Source: Schizochytrium sp. TIO01
Taxonomy: Eukaryota > Sar > Bigyra > Thraustochytrida > Thraustochytriidae
Direction of reading: 5' to 3'
DNA: 64,000 nt
NCBI GenBank assembly: GCA_004764695.1
Contig: SMSO01000025.1
Location: 3,814,102-3,878,101, forward strand
This document shows positions 47,185 through 57,786 of the stretch, piece after piece. Within the stretch, counting starts at the first letter, position 1, and each line of letters starts with the position of its first letter. Both the position numbers and the translations under genes were made by a program. A model generated the notes under the pieces. The model was not told the DNA's origin. It worked only from the letters and a program-made list of their open reading frames with translations, and searched no databases.

Positions 47185-49452
47185 CTACACGTACACTCCA
47201 TACTGAGCAGCAATCTCGTGAAAGGGTTTTTCTGTTACCTCTTGCATGTAGTTATCTAGCCAATCGGGACTGTGACTTAAGCCTACTCGAGGAGGGGAGC
47301 GTAGTTGCACTTCCAAAGATAGCCCTGGCCCACCTCGAAGCCCTTGATGCTCTGACATTGCTAGCTGATTAACAGACTCCCCCAAATACTCGAGATCCTG
47401 TGCTGCACCAAGATAATCTTGTGTCATCTTACGGACAAGTGGCGACCGTAAGACAAACTTAAGATTCTCAATATTATGTTCTGTATGCAAGTCAGCAGGA
47501 TCAATGTCTCCGCCATCATCATCAAGATCACGGACTTGTTTAGCATCATTGATAAGTTTGTTTCGGGTCACAACTACAATGCTCTCATCATCTCTAGAGA
47601 ACGATGAAAGGCGCGAGTGAATCCCGTCCACTTCAGAGGCATCAAAGGACTGTGTCCGTGGTTGCCGTGAGGCAGCTCTTGTGCTTCCGAAAGATGAGGC
47701 CAATCGTCGCCATACGGTATTATTCTCATCTAAAGATTTGGCACGAACGCGGTTCAACGATCTTCTCGAGAACAATGATGAAAATGATGAAGATCGTCGT
47801 CGACTTGCTTGCTTTAATTTCTCCGTACTTTCAGGAGTTGATGGCACGAATGACTTTTGTGTGCTTACATTCATTATATGATGAACATCAGAAGCTTGAA
47901 ACTCGATTACTTCTTCCTCACTCGCGTCGCCATCTTCACCCTCTTCGCCCTCCTCCTGATGCTCACCATCACCAACGTTGTCACTAGGTTCGTTCTCTTG
48001 ATTTACTGAGTCTACTGCTAAGGAGGTGAGATCATCTACTAATGTATTAAGGTCCTCAGCGATACTCTGGAAAAACGGTTCGAAAGCCCCAGCGTCGAGC
48101 AAACTGTAGAGAGCACGTTCCATTGCTAAAATGCCGTATGGATCAAGATGACCAGAATAGTCTGTCGAGTGATGTTGTGTCACGAGTACTCGCGCAAGCA
48201 CGACACTTTGTGAGGCAACCACAGCCAGTACTCTGGGTTCCAACATACAATCAGAACCACGTTGAAGAGCCGTGAATGTGGGAAGACGAGCACCAGTTTC
48301 TCGATCTACACTCGCATAAATCCTAACCGTGCGCCTGAGTGTTGGGCACAGCACACCATCTTCATACCGGTCAGCTTCGCCCGAATTATAACGTTTTACG
48401 TGGTTAGGAGATGTAAATAAATCGCCTTCGGCCTGGATGAGTCGATGAACATCATGGAGGTCGGATGCGCTAAGCGACGAGTGAACAACACTTCCACGTA
48501 CGAAAGCGGCTACCCCAACTGACAAGCATAAGTCGGATTCATCTAGAGTATCATTAAACTGTTCAGAACTATGGTCCAAAAGATCCAACGCTTCCTCAAC
48601 CATGATACGGGCGGTACTGAAGCGAGGTGCGAGGTTTGGTCCAAGAAATACAATGTCTGCGTATAAGCGAGACACAATAGCGAAAATGCGATCTGCTAGA
48701 ATGTCTTGTTGAGCTAATGGATGAAAAAATGGCACTAGTGGGTCAAAAAGAATGGATTCTACCGTGCGATGAATCTTTGTAGGGTAGTTGACCCAATTCT
48801 GTGGTAGACCCATCCGCAAAAGAAGTAAATCACGCGTATCCTGCACAGCCCCTTTCAACAAGGCCGGGGCGTGTACATCAGCTGCAAGGGCACTACGCAC
48901 TGCCAAAGTAAGTTCATCATCAACAGCACAAAAAGAAACAATCACGTCATCCTTGACTACGACCTGAGCACAATCAGCTCGTCGAACTGTCTGCCAGGCA
49001 GCACTTTCGTCACCGCCACCTCTAAAAGCAACCTGATTCAGAGCGAACAGATCTAACACCTCCTGTGCAGCACTGTGCTTACGGTGTGCTCCTCCCATGA
49101 GCTTCTTTGACCCAGTGAGAATATCATGCGGATGGTCTCCACCCTTCCTTGCTTTAAGACTGATAATTAATAGCCACTCGATTTTTGCATCTTTAGCACT
49201 TGGACGTACTTTCTTCTTCTCCGCACGTGCAGGCAAATTTCCTACAAGGGCCTTTACCATTGAATGCTGACCGATATTTGATTTCTTGATCGTTGCTGGT
49301 GATGCGCTTGATGCCGACATTTCTGCTGGCGTGAATTCTTTTGGAAAGCTTTTTTGTTGCTTCGGTTGTTCTTCTGCAAGGTAGTCAAAGTCCAACGCTG
49401 CAAGATCCTCTGGCTTAACAACTTGATTGCTGCTTCGAAGTACTGCTGGCAT
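47185..49452 (-). CDS. Unrecognised 755-residue protein with acidic linker
   Basis: A full open frame from a good ATG at 49452 to a stop at 47185, no intron. I do not recognise the family. Residues 1-85 are hydrophilic. Residues about 88-490 look folded, with alternating hydrophobic strands and helices (EWLLIISLKARKGG; VRIYASVDRETG; VLAVVASQSVVLARVLVTQH; GILAMERALYSLLDAG). Residues about 510-560 are acidic (EEGEEGEDGDASEEEVIEF). Residues about 575-660 are Ser/Arg-rich with RRRSSSFSS and RVRAKSLD, likely phosphorylation sites. The C-terminal 100 residues are again ordered and end YGVYV. No signal peptide or membrane segment is visible. The layout could suit a trafficking adaptor or longin-containing protein, but that is a guess. 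It is transcribed away from the poly(A) polymerase. Confidence 0.8.
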   Translation of the reverse strand: MPAVLRSSNQVVKPEDLAALDFDYLAEEQPKQQKSFPKEFTPAEMSASSASPATIKKSNIGQHSMVKALVGNLPARAEKKKVRPSAKDAKIEWLLIISLKARKGGDHPHDILTGSKKLMGGAHRKHSAAQEVLDLFALNQVAFRGGGDESAAWQTVRRADCAQVVVKDDVIVSFCAVDDELTLAVRSALAADVHAPALLKGAVQDTRDLLLLRMGLPQNWVNYPTKIHRTVESILFDPLVPFFHPLAQQDILADRIFAIVSRLYADIVFLGPNLAPRFSTARIMVEEALDLLDHSSEQFNDTLDESDLCLSVGVAAFVRGSVVHSSLSASDLHDVHRLIQAEGDLFTSPNHVKRYNSGEADRYEDGVLCPTLRRTVRIYASVDRETGARLPTFTALQRGSDCMLEPRVLAVVASQSVVLARVLVTQHHSTDYSGHLDPYGILAMERALYSLLDAGAFEPFFQSIAEDLNTLVDDLTSLAVDSVNQENEPSDNVGDGEHQEEGEEGEDGDASEEEVIEFQASDVHHIMNVSTQKSFVPSTPESTEKLKQASRRRSSSFSSLFSRRSLNRVRAKSLDENNTVWRRLASSFGSTRAASRQPRTQSFDASEVDGIHSRLSSFSRDDESIVVVTRNKLINDAKQVRDLDDDGGDIDPADLHTEHNIENLKFVLRSPLVRKMTQDYLGAAQDLEYLGESVNQLAMSEHQGLRGGPGLSLEVQLRSPPRVGLSHSPDWLDNYMQEVTEKPFHEIAAQYGVYV

Positions 49453-50449
49453 GATACAAACAGTATTTGGGAACTCCTTACAAGACCTTGCCTTGGGGAA
49501 AAAATATAATGGGACTTGCCTGGTTCTCTAAACCTTCCCTAGACGCCCAAAAGTTGCTGTACCCGTGATATAAAAAAATTAATTGGACTTGCCTGGTCCT
49601 TCAAACCTTGCCTAGACACCCAAAAGTTGCTGTACCTGTACGGTGGTAATCTGGAGAACGGTTGCTCACTCTACCAGAGGTAGGGGTTTCTCTTTTCGTC
49701 GCGATCCAGAAAGAACTAAGCGCAAATAAACTCTAAATCACCAATTCAACTATGCTTGCAGACAACTTTGTTGCCCTGGACCGAGCTCTGCAAAAGTTAA
49801 AGCCGTTTACTTGGTTGTTTACTGTGTTGCTGCTCTCCGTTTTATTGAATATATCAAATAGAACCGAAACCTTGTATCTATAATACATAGTAACTCAAAG
49901 GTTACATTATAGATAAAATAAAAGTAATAGCAAAGATAGAATAGGCAATTATCTTTCCTTGACGATGATCGCGGCAAACCTTGCTCTCGAAGCGCTTGGT
50001 ATTCACTCTCCTGCTCTCGAGGCGCGTTTCGCTTCGTGGTTGCTTGATAGAGGCAATAGACTCTGCTTCGATCGTGCGTGTTTACTTAATCGCCCGTCAA
50101 ATCTAGCCTCCTGGCTACTACGACTTGCTGAGCAGCGAGGCTGGGCCGACTGGAGCGGCATTTCTTCAAGAGAAGACGCCCTTGGTTTCTTTTTTTGCCT
50201 TCAGTTTCCATAACATCAATTTCAAACTCGTACGTACTGAAGTCTCTTGAAAGGATCCTAATATTTTTGCCTTCTTCAGACATCTCTCTTTTTATTTGCG
50301 GTTTGGGTTAAGCTTTTTCTACGTTTCGAAGTCAGCTGTGTGCTTAGTTTGGCTCTCGACGGTAACAGCATTGGTTTGTTGTTGCAAGCTACCGCTTCGT
50401 ACGTAGAACCATCGCACAGAGTCTATCCATCAGCTAACTACGCATCATC
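49453..50449. promoter_or_regulatory. Divergent promoter region with duplicated 55-bp block
   Basis: One kilobase separates the divergent starts at 49452 (-) and 50450 (+). It contains two diverged direct copies of a 55-bp block (49512-49566, 49585-49639; see separate entry) near the minus-strand gene, an AT-rich stretch at 49830-49940, and a short frame of about 82 codons at 49965-50213 that I do not support as a gene. Both core promoters must lie here. Confidence 0.5.
49512..49639. repeat. Direct duplication of a 55-bp block, 73-bp period
   Basis: Copies at 49512-49566 and 49585-49639 both begin GGACTTGCCTGG and share CCCAAAAGTTGCTGTACC near their ends, with a few substitutions between. 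They start 60 bp upstream of the ATG at 49452 and so lie in the leader or core promoter of that gene. Confidence 0.9.
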
Positions 50450-52540
50450 ATGATGCAAGAAGATGGCCTCATGAGCCGGTTTGAGCCATGGTACGCCGAG
50501 CTTGATGTGCAGGCACCGACAAAGGAGGATGAACAACGCACGGCTGAGTTGAAGGCATACATTGACAGTGTGGCACCTTTGGAGACCAAAAGCCAACAGC
50601 TTGTGCGTAGGACGTTGCTAGAAAACCTCCGTGATATGTTGAATGCGTGGGTACTGTTAAAGCTCGAGGAAAAACATGTGTTAGTGGAACTTGAGGAGCA
50701 CGAGTTAGCTGGTCGTGTGTTTGTGTCAGGGTCATACCGCCTTGGTGTAAACACCCGAGGCTCTGATATCGATACAATTTGCACAATCCCAATGGCGCTT
50801 ACCCGTGATGAATTCTTTTCTGAAGAAGATGGCATGGTGAAGCTATTGAGGTCCCGGCCTGAAGTGACGTATGTCAACCCTGTGACAGGTGCACGCGTAC
50901 CAATCATTGAGGTCGTGTGGAATGGCATTGAACTAGATGTGTTGTGCGCAGTGATTCAACGTGCACGAGTACCACAGCGCGCTGAGGACCTTCTTGACGA
51001 CCAGATTCTTGTTGGTATGGATGAAGTAAGCCAAATTACATTAAACGGTCCTCGTGTGACAGAACTGATTAGCAAACTAGTACCCAAAGCCGAGCCTTAT
51101 AAACTTGTGCTAAGATGTGTACGTCACTGGGCTAAACAACGTGGCGTGTACTCAAACAAAATTGGCTTCTTAGGTGGTGTGAATTGGGCTATCCTGGTGG
51201 CATTTGTATGCCAGGTGTATCCTGCTGCTGCACCGAGTCGTCTATTGACCGAGTTTTTCGAGCTTTACAGAGTTTGGAAGTGGCCAACAGAAATTCGGCT
51301 GTGTCACCCCTATGAAGTGGAAGGTATGAACGAAGATCAATGGGAGTACCGCCCAGGAGAGCTGATGCCAATTATCACCCCAGCATATCCTTGCATGAAC
51401 TCCTCCTATACTGTATCAAAATACACGTTGCGCATCATGACCGAGGAGTTCGTGAGGGGCGCAAAATTGTGCAAAAATGCTAAGCTACCTGCCCCTGATG
51501 ATGAGATTGCTGGTACAGGCAAAATCTGGGCGCCTGTTTTCAAGCGAACCGAGTTTTTTGTGCGCTTTGGTACCTATTTCGTGATCAAGGCGACAGCACC
51601 TACCAGCGATCAGCTAAATCGCTGGAGTGGCTGGATTGAAGCCCGTACTCGAAAGTTATTGGAGGAGCTTGACCGCCATGCGATGGAGCACGTATATCCA
51701 TTCCCGAAGAAATTCTCTCATGCAGAGGTAGAAGTCCCCTATGATTCTTCGCACCGGGTCGCTAAGGCTTCATCTGATGAAAAAGATGAAAGCAACGGAG
51801 AAGGGGACAGCGTCAAGAAAACAATAGACGCAGATGGTGATCCTGCAGCTGACAATAGTGATGAAGATGTCGAGCACGCTTCATACTGGTACGTTGGACT
51901 CAAACCACACCCAATTAACACTGTACGAAACGGTACAAAAGTTGACCTCTCTATGGCTGCTGCATCTTGGATGAAGACTATTAAAATGTGGGATGGGTTT
52001 GAGCGAGGTATGGATATTACAACAATGCTTTGTAAATGGAAGCAGCTTCCGGATGATCCCGAGCTTTTCCCTGAGGATGGCGGCAAAGCTGCATACAGAG
52101 ATGAGCACAAGCAAATTATGGCTCGAGTGAAAAATGAGAACGCCTGGCTGCGCCATGCGGTGCTAGCTGGCACGGATAACATGACTGAAAACGCTGCCGA
52201 GGTGACAAGGCCTGGCACAGAGGGCTCTGCTATAAATGCTGGGGACTCATTTGATCTTGAAAATGATCACAATGGCGGTGCGGCTATAAAACAAGAAAGA
52301 CTACTGAAATCAGAAAATGGTATTCTTGTAAAGGACGAAGATGATCAAGGCAGAGAAGACGAAGAGCGTCGTGCAAACGTGAAGCGGATGCAGGATGCTT
52401 TGGGGAAGCGAGTGCGTGAAGATCAAGAAGCAAGTGCTGCAAAGGAGGCCATGAAACGCGCCAAGTATATTTCTGGTAACAACTTCCTCGACCTCCCTCC
52501 AATTGATGGAATCAACACGCGATCTAGACTTACTTTATAA
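50450..52540 (+). CDS. PAPOLA: Nuclear poly(A) polymerase
   Basis: 696 residues from tandem ATGs at 50450 and 50453. The nucleotidyltransferase signature FVSGSYRLGVNTRGSDIDTI lies at 92-110, with metal-binding Asp106 and Asp108 and the third catalytic Asp at 163 (GIELDVLCA). The central domain has KLVLRCVRHWAKQRGVYSNK and FLGGVNWAILVAFVCQVYP, typical of eukaryotic PAP, followed by the ITPAYPCMNSSYTVSK motif and an RNA-binding domain to about residue 500. The tail (about 570-696) is charged and ends with basic clusters (KRMQDALGKRVRED, KEAMKRAKY) likely to be nuclear localisation signals. It adds poly(A) tails to mRNA 3' ends with the cleavage/polyadenylation complex. The length fits the canonical family. 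An acidic insert (about 435-480) interrupts the RNA-binding region. No intron is present. Confidence 0.96.
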   Translation: MMQEDGLMSRFEPWYAELDVQAPTKEDEQRTAELKAYIDSVAPLETKSQQLVRRTLLENLRDMLNAWVLLKLEEKHVLVELEEHELAGRVFVSGSYRLGVNTRGSDIDTICTIPMALTRDEFFSEEDGMVKLLRSRPEVTYVNPVTGARVPIIEVVWNGIELDVLCAVIQRARVPQRAEDLLDDQILVGMDEVSQITLNGPRVTELISKLVPKAEPYKLVLRCVRHWAKQRGVYSNKIGFLGGVNWAILVAFVCQVYPAAAPSRLLTEFFELYRVWKWPTEIRLCHPYEVEGMNEDQWEYRPGELMPIITPAYPCMNSSYTVSKYTLRIMTEEFVRGAKLCKNAKLPAPDDEIAGTGKIWAPVFKRTEFFVRFGTYFVIKATAPTSDQLNRWSGWIEARTRKLLEELDRHAMEHVYPFPKKFSHAEVEVPYDSSHRVAKASSDEKDESNGEGDSVKKTIDADGDPAADNSDEDVEHASYWYVGLKPHPINTVRNGTKVDLSMAAASWMKTIKMWDGFERGMDITTMLCKWKQLPDDPELFPEDGGKAAYRDEHKQIMARVKNENAWLRHAVLAGTDNMTENAAEVTRPGTEGSAINAGDSFDLENDHNGGAAIKQERLLKSENGILVKDEDDQGREDEERRANVKRMQDALGKRVREDQEASAAKEAMKRAKYISGNNFLDLPPIDGINTRSRLTL

Positions 52541-53552
52541 TTATATTTCAGCATACTGAAAATAACAATAGCATGTTCCCGTCATTGTTCATCATGTATA
52601 TATTTTATATATGTTCATATATAAACGTTGTGTAATCTGTCCTAATTGTCTCATAAATCCATCATACCAAGGTATAGTTTTAAAGGACCTGTCAGAGGTT
52701 ACCAAATCTCTCTACCTGTAGTGTTTTGTTCCTGAGTACTCCACAGATCTTGTCTTGGTCATTAATAATCTCGTACTTACGTATTCATTGAACAAGTTCT
52801 TCATCAGAAATTATGACTTATATCTGAATAGCCATGAATCCATTCAATTGTTCATTTATTTTCCCAAAAGAACCGGTGTGCTGGCATAGATTTACGTATC
52901 CCACCTAAAGTTGAGGATTAAAACAAGATCTTCTCTAGAAATTCAAATCTCAAGATTTGTCTCAAAATATTTCAAACCTTGTATTAATTTGAATGTTTAT
53001 TCGAAACTTATGCAAAAAACAACATTCATAATTTAAAACATACAAGCTGAAAGTAATTTTGTTCTTGTTTTGTTTTCTGCTTTTATTAATCTGAGACCTT
53101 AAAACTAAAAACTAATCAACTAAAGAGTAAAAATTTAAAAATTTAAAGTAAAAAATCAGGTGGGTACGTTCTAATTTGGCTGAGGTGTGTACCGCAACAG
53201 TTCCGGTAGTAGATGTAGCAAAGACGCATCCGACAAAGACCAATTTAACCCTTCATCGCATCCACCCGCAACGCTCAGATATAATGATACAGTTGATGTG
53301 ATAGAACTAGCATTGAAGGGTGTGTGTTTTTATGTGAGCAAATAGGAACTCATCGATAACAAATCAAGGTACAAAAGTTTAGGATATTGGAAGCCTTTTT
53401 GAAGCGACAGATACGCAAGGTTCTCAAACCAGAACCTTTACAGCCTTGTTTTCAGGTGCCTAGTAGATTGCGACTCGAAGGCATTGAGACAAGGAAAGCA
53501 CAATCTAAAGCAGCCTCGTTGCGAACAAAAGCGAGTTAGATTGGTAAAAACG
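52541..53552. other. Intergenic region between poly(A) polymerase and CFAP97-like gene
   Basis: A 1-kb AT-rich spacer with a TATATATTTTATATATG-like AT palindrome near 52597, probably in the 3' UTR of the polymerase. No gene is seen. Confidence 0.55.
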
Positions 53553-54239
53553 ATGTACGCGTACTACAAGGCAATGCCATCAGCAAACCCGCTGGTGACA
53601 GAGCGCATTCAACAACGAAAAGTCGAGCAACATAAGCAAAAACTCAAGGCCATCAAGTGTTCTGTAGACAATGGACCTCCGCAATACTGGAAACAGCGGC
53701 CAAAACGCAATTTGAAGAAGGAACAGCTTATGCAAGAGCGGTGTGCAAGCATTGAGCGTGAAAATCGCCTCTTACTGGACAAGATGGCAACTATCATGCA
53801 CGCAAATCACCCTGCCACTCCTGGTGTTGGGGGCGACTTTGACAAAGGGGGGTCACTTTCTGCTCCAAGGAGTTTAAATGTGGGGTACCGTGAACGGGAA
53901 ATGCGTCGAATTGCAACACAGAACGTGCAAATTCTTAAACGTATTCAGTCTAGCAAGCCAACCTACTCTGCGGTTCGATGGGCTGAAGAAAGACGTCGTA
54001 ATGAGCACATCCTTCACCATATGGCACTCTATAAACACTCTTTACCGCAAACATCTCAGCCAAAGAGTCCAAAGCAGCGAAGACCACATACTGGAAGCGC
54101 AGAGCGAGTGAGTCACCAAGTGGGCAACACAGCTTCTACTCCAGAGTTATACAAAACTCAACCCAATACACGGCCATCAACAGCTCCTTATGTCGAGCTT
54201 GAAGATGGCAAAGACACTTCGATGGATTTGACAGAATAA
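53553..54239 (+). CDS. CFAP97: CFAP97/Hemingway-family ciliary protein
   Basis: 228 residues from the first ATG at 53553 (the longer frame opens only with TTG). The CFAP97 (KIAA1430/Hemingway, PF13879) pattern is clear: NPLVTERIQQRKVEQHK (12-28), IKCSVDNGPPQYW, KKEQLMQERCASIERENRLLL (about 56-76) and, after a Gly/Ser linker, LNVGYREREMRRIATQNVQILKRIQSSKPTY with the trailing W-x6-R. The C-terminal 60 residues are disordered and basic, then acidic. Family members are axonemal or cilia-associated and are needed for motile cilium or sperm flagellum formation. Its size is close to the CFAP97D1/D2 class, which consists of little more than the domain. Together with the CEP70-like gene it implies a flagellated stage. 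Confidence 0.9.
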   Translation: MYAYYKAMPSANPLVTERIQQRKVEQHKQKLKAIKCSVDNGPPQYWKQRPKRNLKKEQLMQERCASIERENRLLLDKMATIMHANHPATPGVGGDFDKGGSLSAPRSLNVGYREREMRRIATQNVQILKRIQSSKPTYSAVRWAEERRRNEHILHHMALYKHSLPQTSQPKSPKQRRPHTGSAERVSHQVGNTASTPELYKTQPNTRPSTAPYVELEDGKDTSMDLTE

Positions 54240-54729
54240 TATACATACTTTTATGGCGTAACGAGCTTTTCAAAAAGTCTCAGTCAGAATTTGTATAGTG
54301 CACGGACTTTATTTCCTTTCTTTGAGGACTTTTTTTCTTAGAGTATCGTCCTTTGTTTGAAACAACTATAGGACTTGAAAAATCCAAATGCTCTTGAAAT
54401 AGTAAATGTAAGTTCGTTAACATGAGCTACGGAGTGCTTGCTGCCCCCTCTCTAATTTTGAATAAAGCAAATTTATAAGTAGACATTCTTCTTTGGACGA
54501 TTGTAATTTTGGGAGGAGGCATATCCATTTCAATCTATATATTACCATTTTGCATGTGCTCGACTGTCTTTGATTTGGGTTTAACAAAGTAGCTGCTTAC
54601 CTTCTTCTAATCTTTTAAAAGCCTCTCTTTTTCATTTTCATAAACTTACCATGTTAGATTGATGTTATCAACACAAATACGCAAAAATTTAATTTAAAAT
54701 CATAATTTTATATCACCAAATTTAAACAT
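54240..54729. other. 3' region of CFAP97-like gene
   Basis: 490 bp, AT-rich, lying between the CFAP97-like stop and the 3' end of the inverted pseudogene. No gene is seen. Confidence 0.55.
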
Positions 54730-54732
54730 AAT

Positions 54733-55735
54733 GGGAGGATTTCATCTGTAATCCTGTATCGTATTGTACGACACATCACGGCTGCCCTGCATAAAAAACC
54801 TTGTCAAATAGTTCCGTCAGGAAATTTGTCGTACTTCGGTGCAACCCTTAATAGCACAGCACTTATGACACAGTCGATACAAGACGAACCTTCATTGTTT
54901 CCAAGAAAGCGCAATTGTGTGTGCTACTCCGTCTGCCTTGTTGTCCGTGAATAACACAATGTAACCCAGGACTGTTAGATCGCAGACTTTATCTGTATAA
55001 GTAGTGAATATCTATATCATATTTGTTGTCTCGAAGTTTCTTTTATAAAGCGTTGGAATTACCTTTCAAAGAGTGGAAGTCGTCTGCATTGCTTGAGTCG
55101 TCGTCAACTCTTCCAATGGCGCAATGCCAACCGAGGACAACAAAGCCCATAGAGACGCCGGAACTGATGGAAAGTGCGTCGACGAACGGAGCCAAGATCT
55201 TTATAGTTTCTTTGGATCCACCAGTGGTGTTTTGGGCGTATGTAGCATCGTACGCAGTCAAAACGTGTGCGGAACAAGACAATTGTGCAGTAGTAGGTTT
55301 CAAAGTAGGGGCTGCCATAGGTCTTGTAGGAGTTGGCGGTGTAGGCGCTGACATTACGTATTTTTCAAAACACTAATATACACTTCCAGCGTCTCTTGTG
55401 TGTCCACAATCATAATCTCCATAGAGTTAATTACCAGCTTAACTATCATAGTGGTTCCACTACCATGAAGAGTAGCATCAGCACCATAAATCTGAGGCAT
55501 GGTCCTGCCATCCTCCAAGTTTAAACGGCATTCTCCTTGGTCATTGATGTCCCTGGAGTTTGCTATAGCAATGCAATTATTGTACTATGGAGAGAGCAAA
55601 ACATTCTCTGTGAGCCTCATTTGCTGTATAGTGAGCATTAGTCCCGGCAACATAAGGTCGACAATGTGCAGTTGATACGAGGTTTATAATTCAGAAGTCG
55701 CCCCATAATCGCCATTTTCAGCGCTGGTGTGAAAT
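54733..55735 (-). pseudogene. Decayed inverted copy of the secreted vWA-like protein at 57787-58860
   Basis: Read on the minus strand, almost the whole of the intact protein can be followed: ENGDYGATSEL (55.7 kb), then RDIN-CRL-EDGRTMPQIYGADATL, then the linker APTPPTPTRP and SCSAHVLTAYDATY, SGVSMGFVVL, LYKRN-TTNM, IFTTYTDKV and YIVLFTDNKADGVAH, down to about 54.74 kb. The reading is broken by a stop after GATSEL, a stop in the Cys-rich domain, a TAG in the NMI-stop-IFTTY segment, a frameshift near VAHT and two further stops near the C-terminus, plus at least one frameshift in the N-terminal half. The signal peptide is not recognisable. The copy is full-length but clearly non-functional, and diverged enough to be an old duplication. 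The orientation is opposite to the intact gene. Confidence 0.9.
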
Positions 55736-57786
55736 TAACGAAAACGACTTACAAAAGTCTTAGCAAAGTTTTTTTTTTTTTTTTAAAGAATTGTTACAAG
55801 ATCCACAAGATAGCTGTGCATCTTTGTTTGAAACTGGTTCAAAGGTTTGCCTTTAAACATGTGGGTCTATTTTTAATCATCGGTAGAATGCGTTATAAGA
55901 TGAAACGGTAAGATTTATGGTATGGATCTTCCAAATTGACCGGACTTTCAAATTCATGGTAATTTATTCTTATTTAAAAACTGGCCCTACTTATCAACTG
56001 CGATTTATTTTGGTGTCCCTAAGTTTTTTTTTTTTGTTAAGTTCACACTTAACCGGTCAGGAGGCAGCTTTGAGCACTGGTATGGTCCCTGGCGTCTTCG
56101 TCTTGACGTTTCAAAGGAGAAATGATACTCATTAGAGCCGGGCATACTTTATATTTGAAGAGCCTTTTGTCCCTCTTTATTTTCTTTTGAAGATAGTATC
56201 TTTGCAACTTAATTAAAAAAAACAATAATATCATGTGATGTTCAAACTCCTTCTAGGAGCAAATAAAAAGATAAAATAATAATGATGCGACGCCAGTCGA
56301 CGTACGTAATTTACTTACTACATAGTATGAGAGGACGTGCTTAAGGTTAGTCCAGAGCGTAGAATATATGTGGACATCGGGCGGTGGCAAAAGAGACACT
56401 CGCATTAATCAGATGCTATTCCTGAATAATTTAGCCTAAACCAATGACTGTTGCTCGGAAGATGGAACCCAGGATGGACATGTCGCTTCGCAACTTCTGA
56501 AAATGTTGAGCGAATCGATTTAATCTTCCTAAACTGCCTTGTGTATCATTTTTTGGTCTGTTAACTTTTTTGTTACAGCTATAGATATACACGGATGAGT
56601 CCGTGGGCCTAATGGGCTCCTTAGGTGGAACATTTTTGAACTGGGGTTAAGCACTTGAAGAAAGGCATTCTAGCGGAAAAGAGTTTGCGTCCCAGTGTAA
56701 TGCAATCATACTTGCAGCTTTTTTCTTGGAGCCTTCGATCCATTCGGGTGCTTAGAAGCTTACTGGGAAGGCAATAGGTACAAACAAATGTTTGTTGAGA
56801 GAAGTCGACAAGAAGGGTCAGATATGATGTCACCATAAGCGAGGGCCTGCTCGTTGAGAGAAGTCGAAAAGGAGGGTCAGCATAAATCAGGAATGGCGCC
56901 ATTGTCTCGATCTGGTTTTATGGCCTCTCGCAGTTACCTGGGCACCTGTTTTCTACAGCAGATAAAAGATGCCCAGTTAGGGTCATCTTTAGTGCTGACT
57001 TATACGAACTGCTATATGTACATTGGTACCCTGACCTATATCTTCTAGCACCTCATTACGTGAAGTCTATAGGATAAGGCAGGTAAATTTTGGATGTGCA
57101 GCTAACTGCCCGAGGTATTGTAAATAAATCTTGGGAGTCCATGTTCCTCTCGCATACTAGACTATTCAGATTCAGGGTCACTCCAGCGAATGGACCTCAA
57201 CGAACATGCAAAGATGCCACTCTAAGTAGGCTCTGTTTCGCAACGGGCAGCAAGAAATGTAACATGAAAACGTGTCAACCCTCGCAGTGACGGAGTTTAC
57301 AACTGCCAAAATAGATCCTGCCCTGCCCCAACTTGGAGGATTCAGGGTAACGCCTGGCTACAAAACGTGACCTCGAGGGCCAATAAAAGGTGAGAAGCGG
57401 TATTATTTCTTCGAAGAGACTTTCTTTCAGACAGATTGCACCAGGATATAGATAAGACTCACTCACAACGATTCAAATTACTGGTCAAATAAATTCGGTC
57501 AGCAAACTTATTTATCATATATTTAACAACCATAGTCCACAACATGTAAATATTGCTTGTTGTGTTGGATTGGCTGTTGCATCAATTGAAGAAAGACAAA
57601 CAAACAGCGCTTTACTATGAGAAAGGGGGATAAAATCGAACCGATAGTTGACACCATTTCAGCGAAGCTAATAGCAAACCTCAAACCTTCACGAAACAAA
57701 TCCTAAACGCTCTTCAGTCAGTCAGACAAACAAACAGACGAAAGCCAGCAAGTCTAACACAAAGCCAACACGAACATCGCATAAGA
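55736..57786. other. Spacer between inverted pseudogene and intact paralogue
   Basis: 2 kb with no supported gene. It contains T-rich tracts (T16 at about 55769, T11 at about 56026), and a direct repeat of 28 bp (26 identical) at 56794-56821 and 56853-56880. The last 150 bp, A-rich with CAGACAAACAAACAGACG-like units, look like the leader of the gene at 57787. Confidence 0.55.
56794..56880. repeat. 28-bp direct repeat, 59-bp period
   Basis: Copies 56794-56821 and 56853-56880 start GTTGAGAGAAGTCGA and end GGGTCAG, differing at two positions. Confidence 0.9.
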
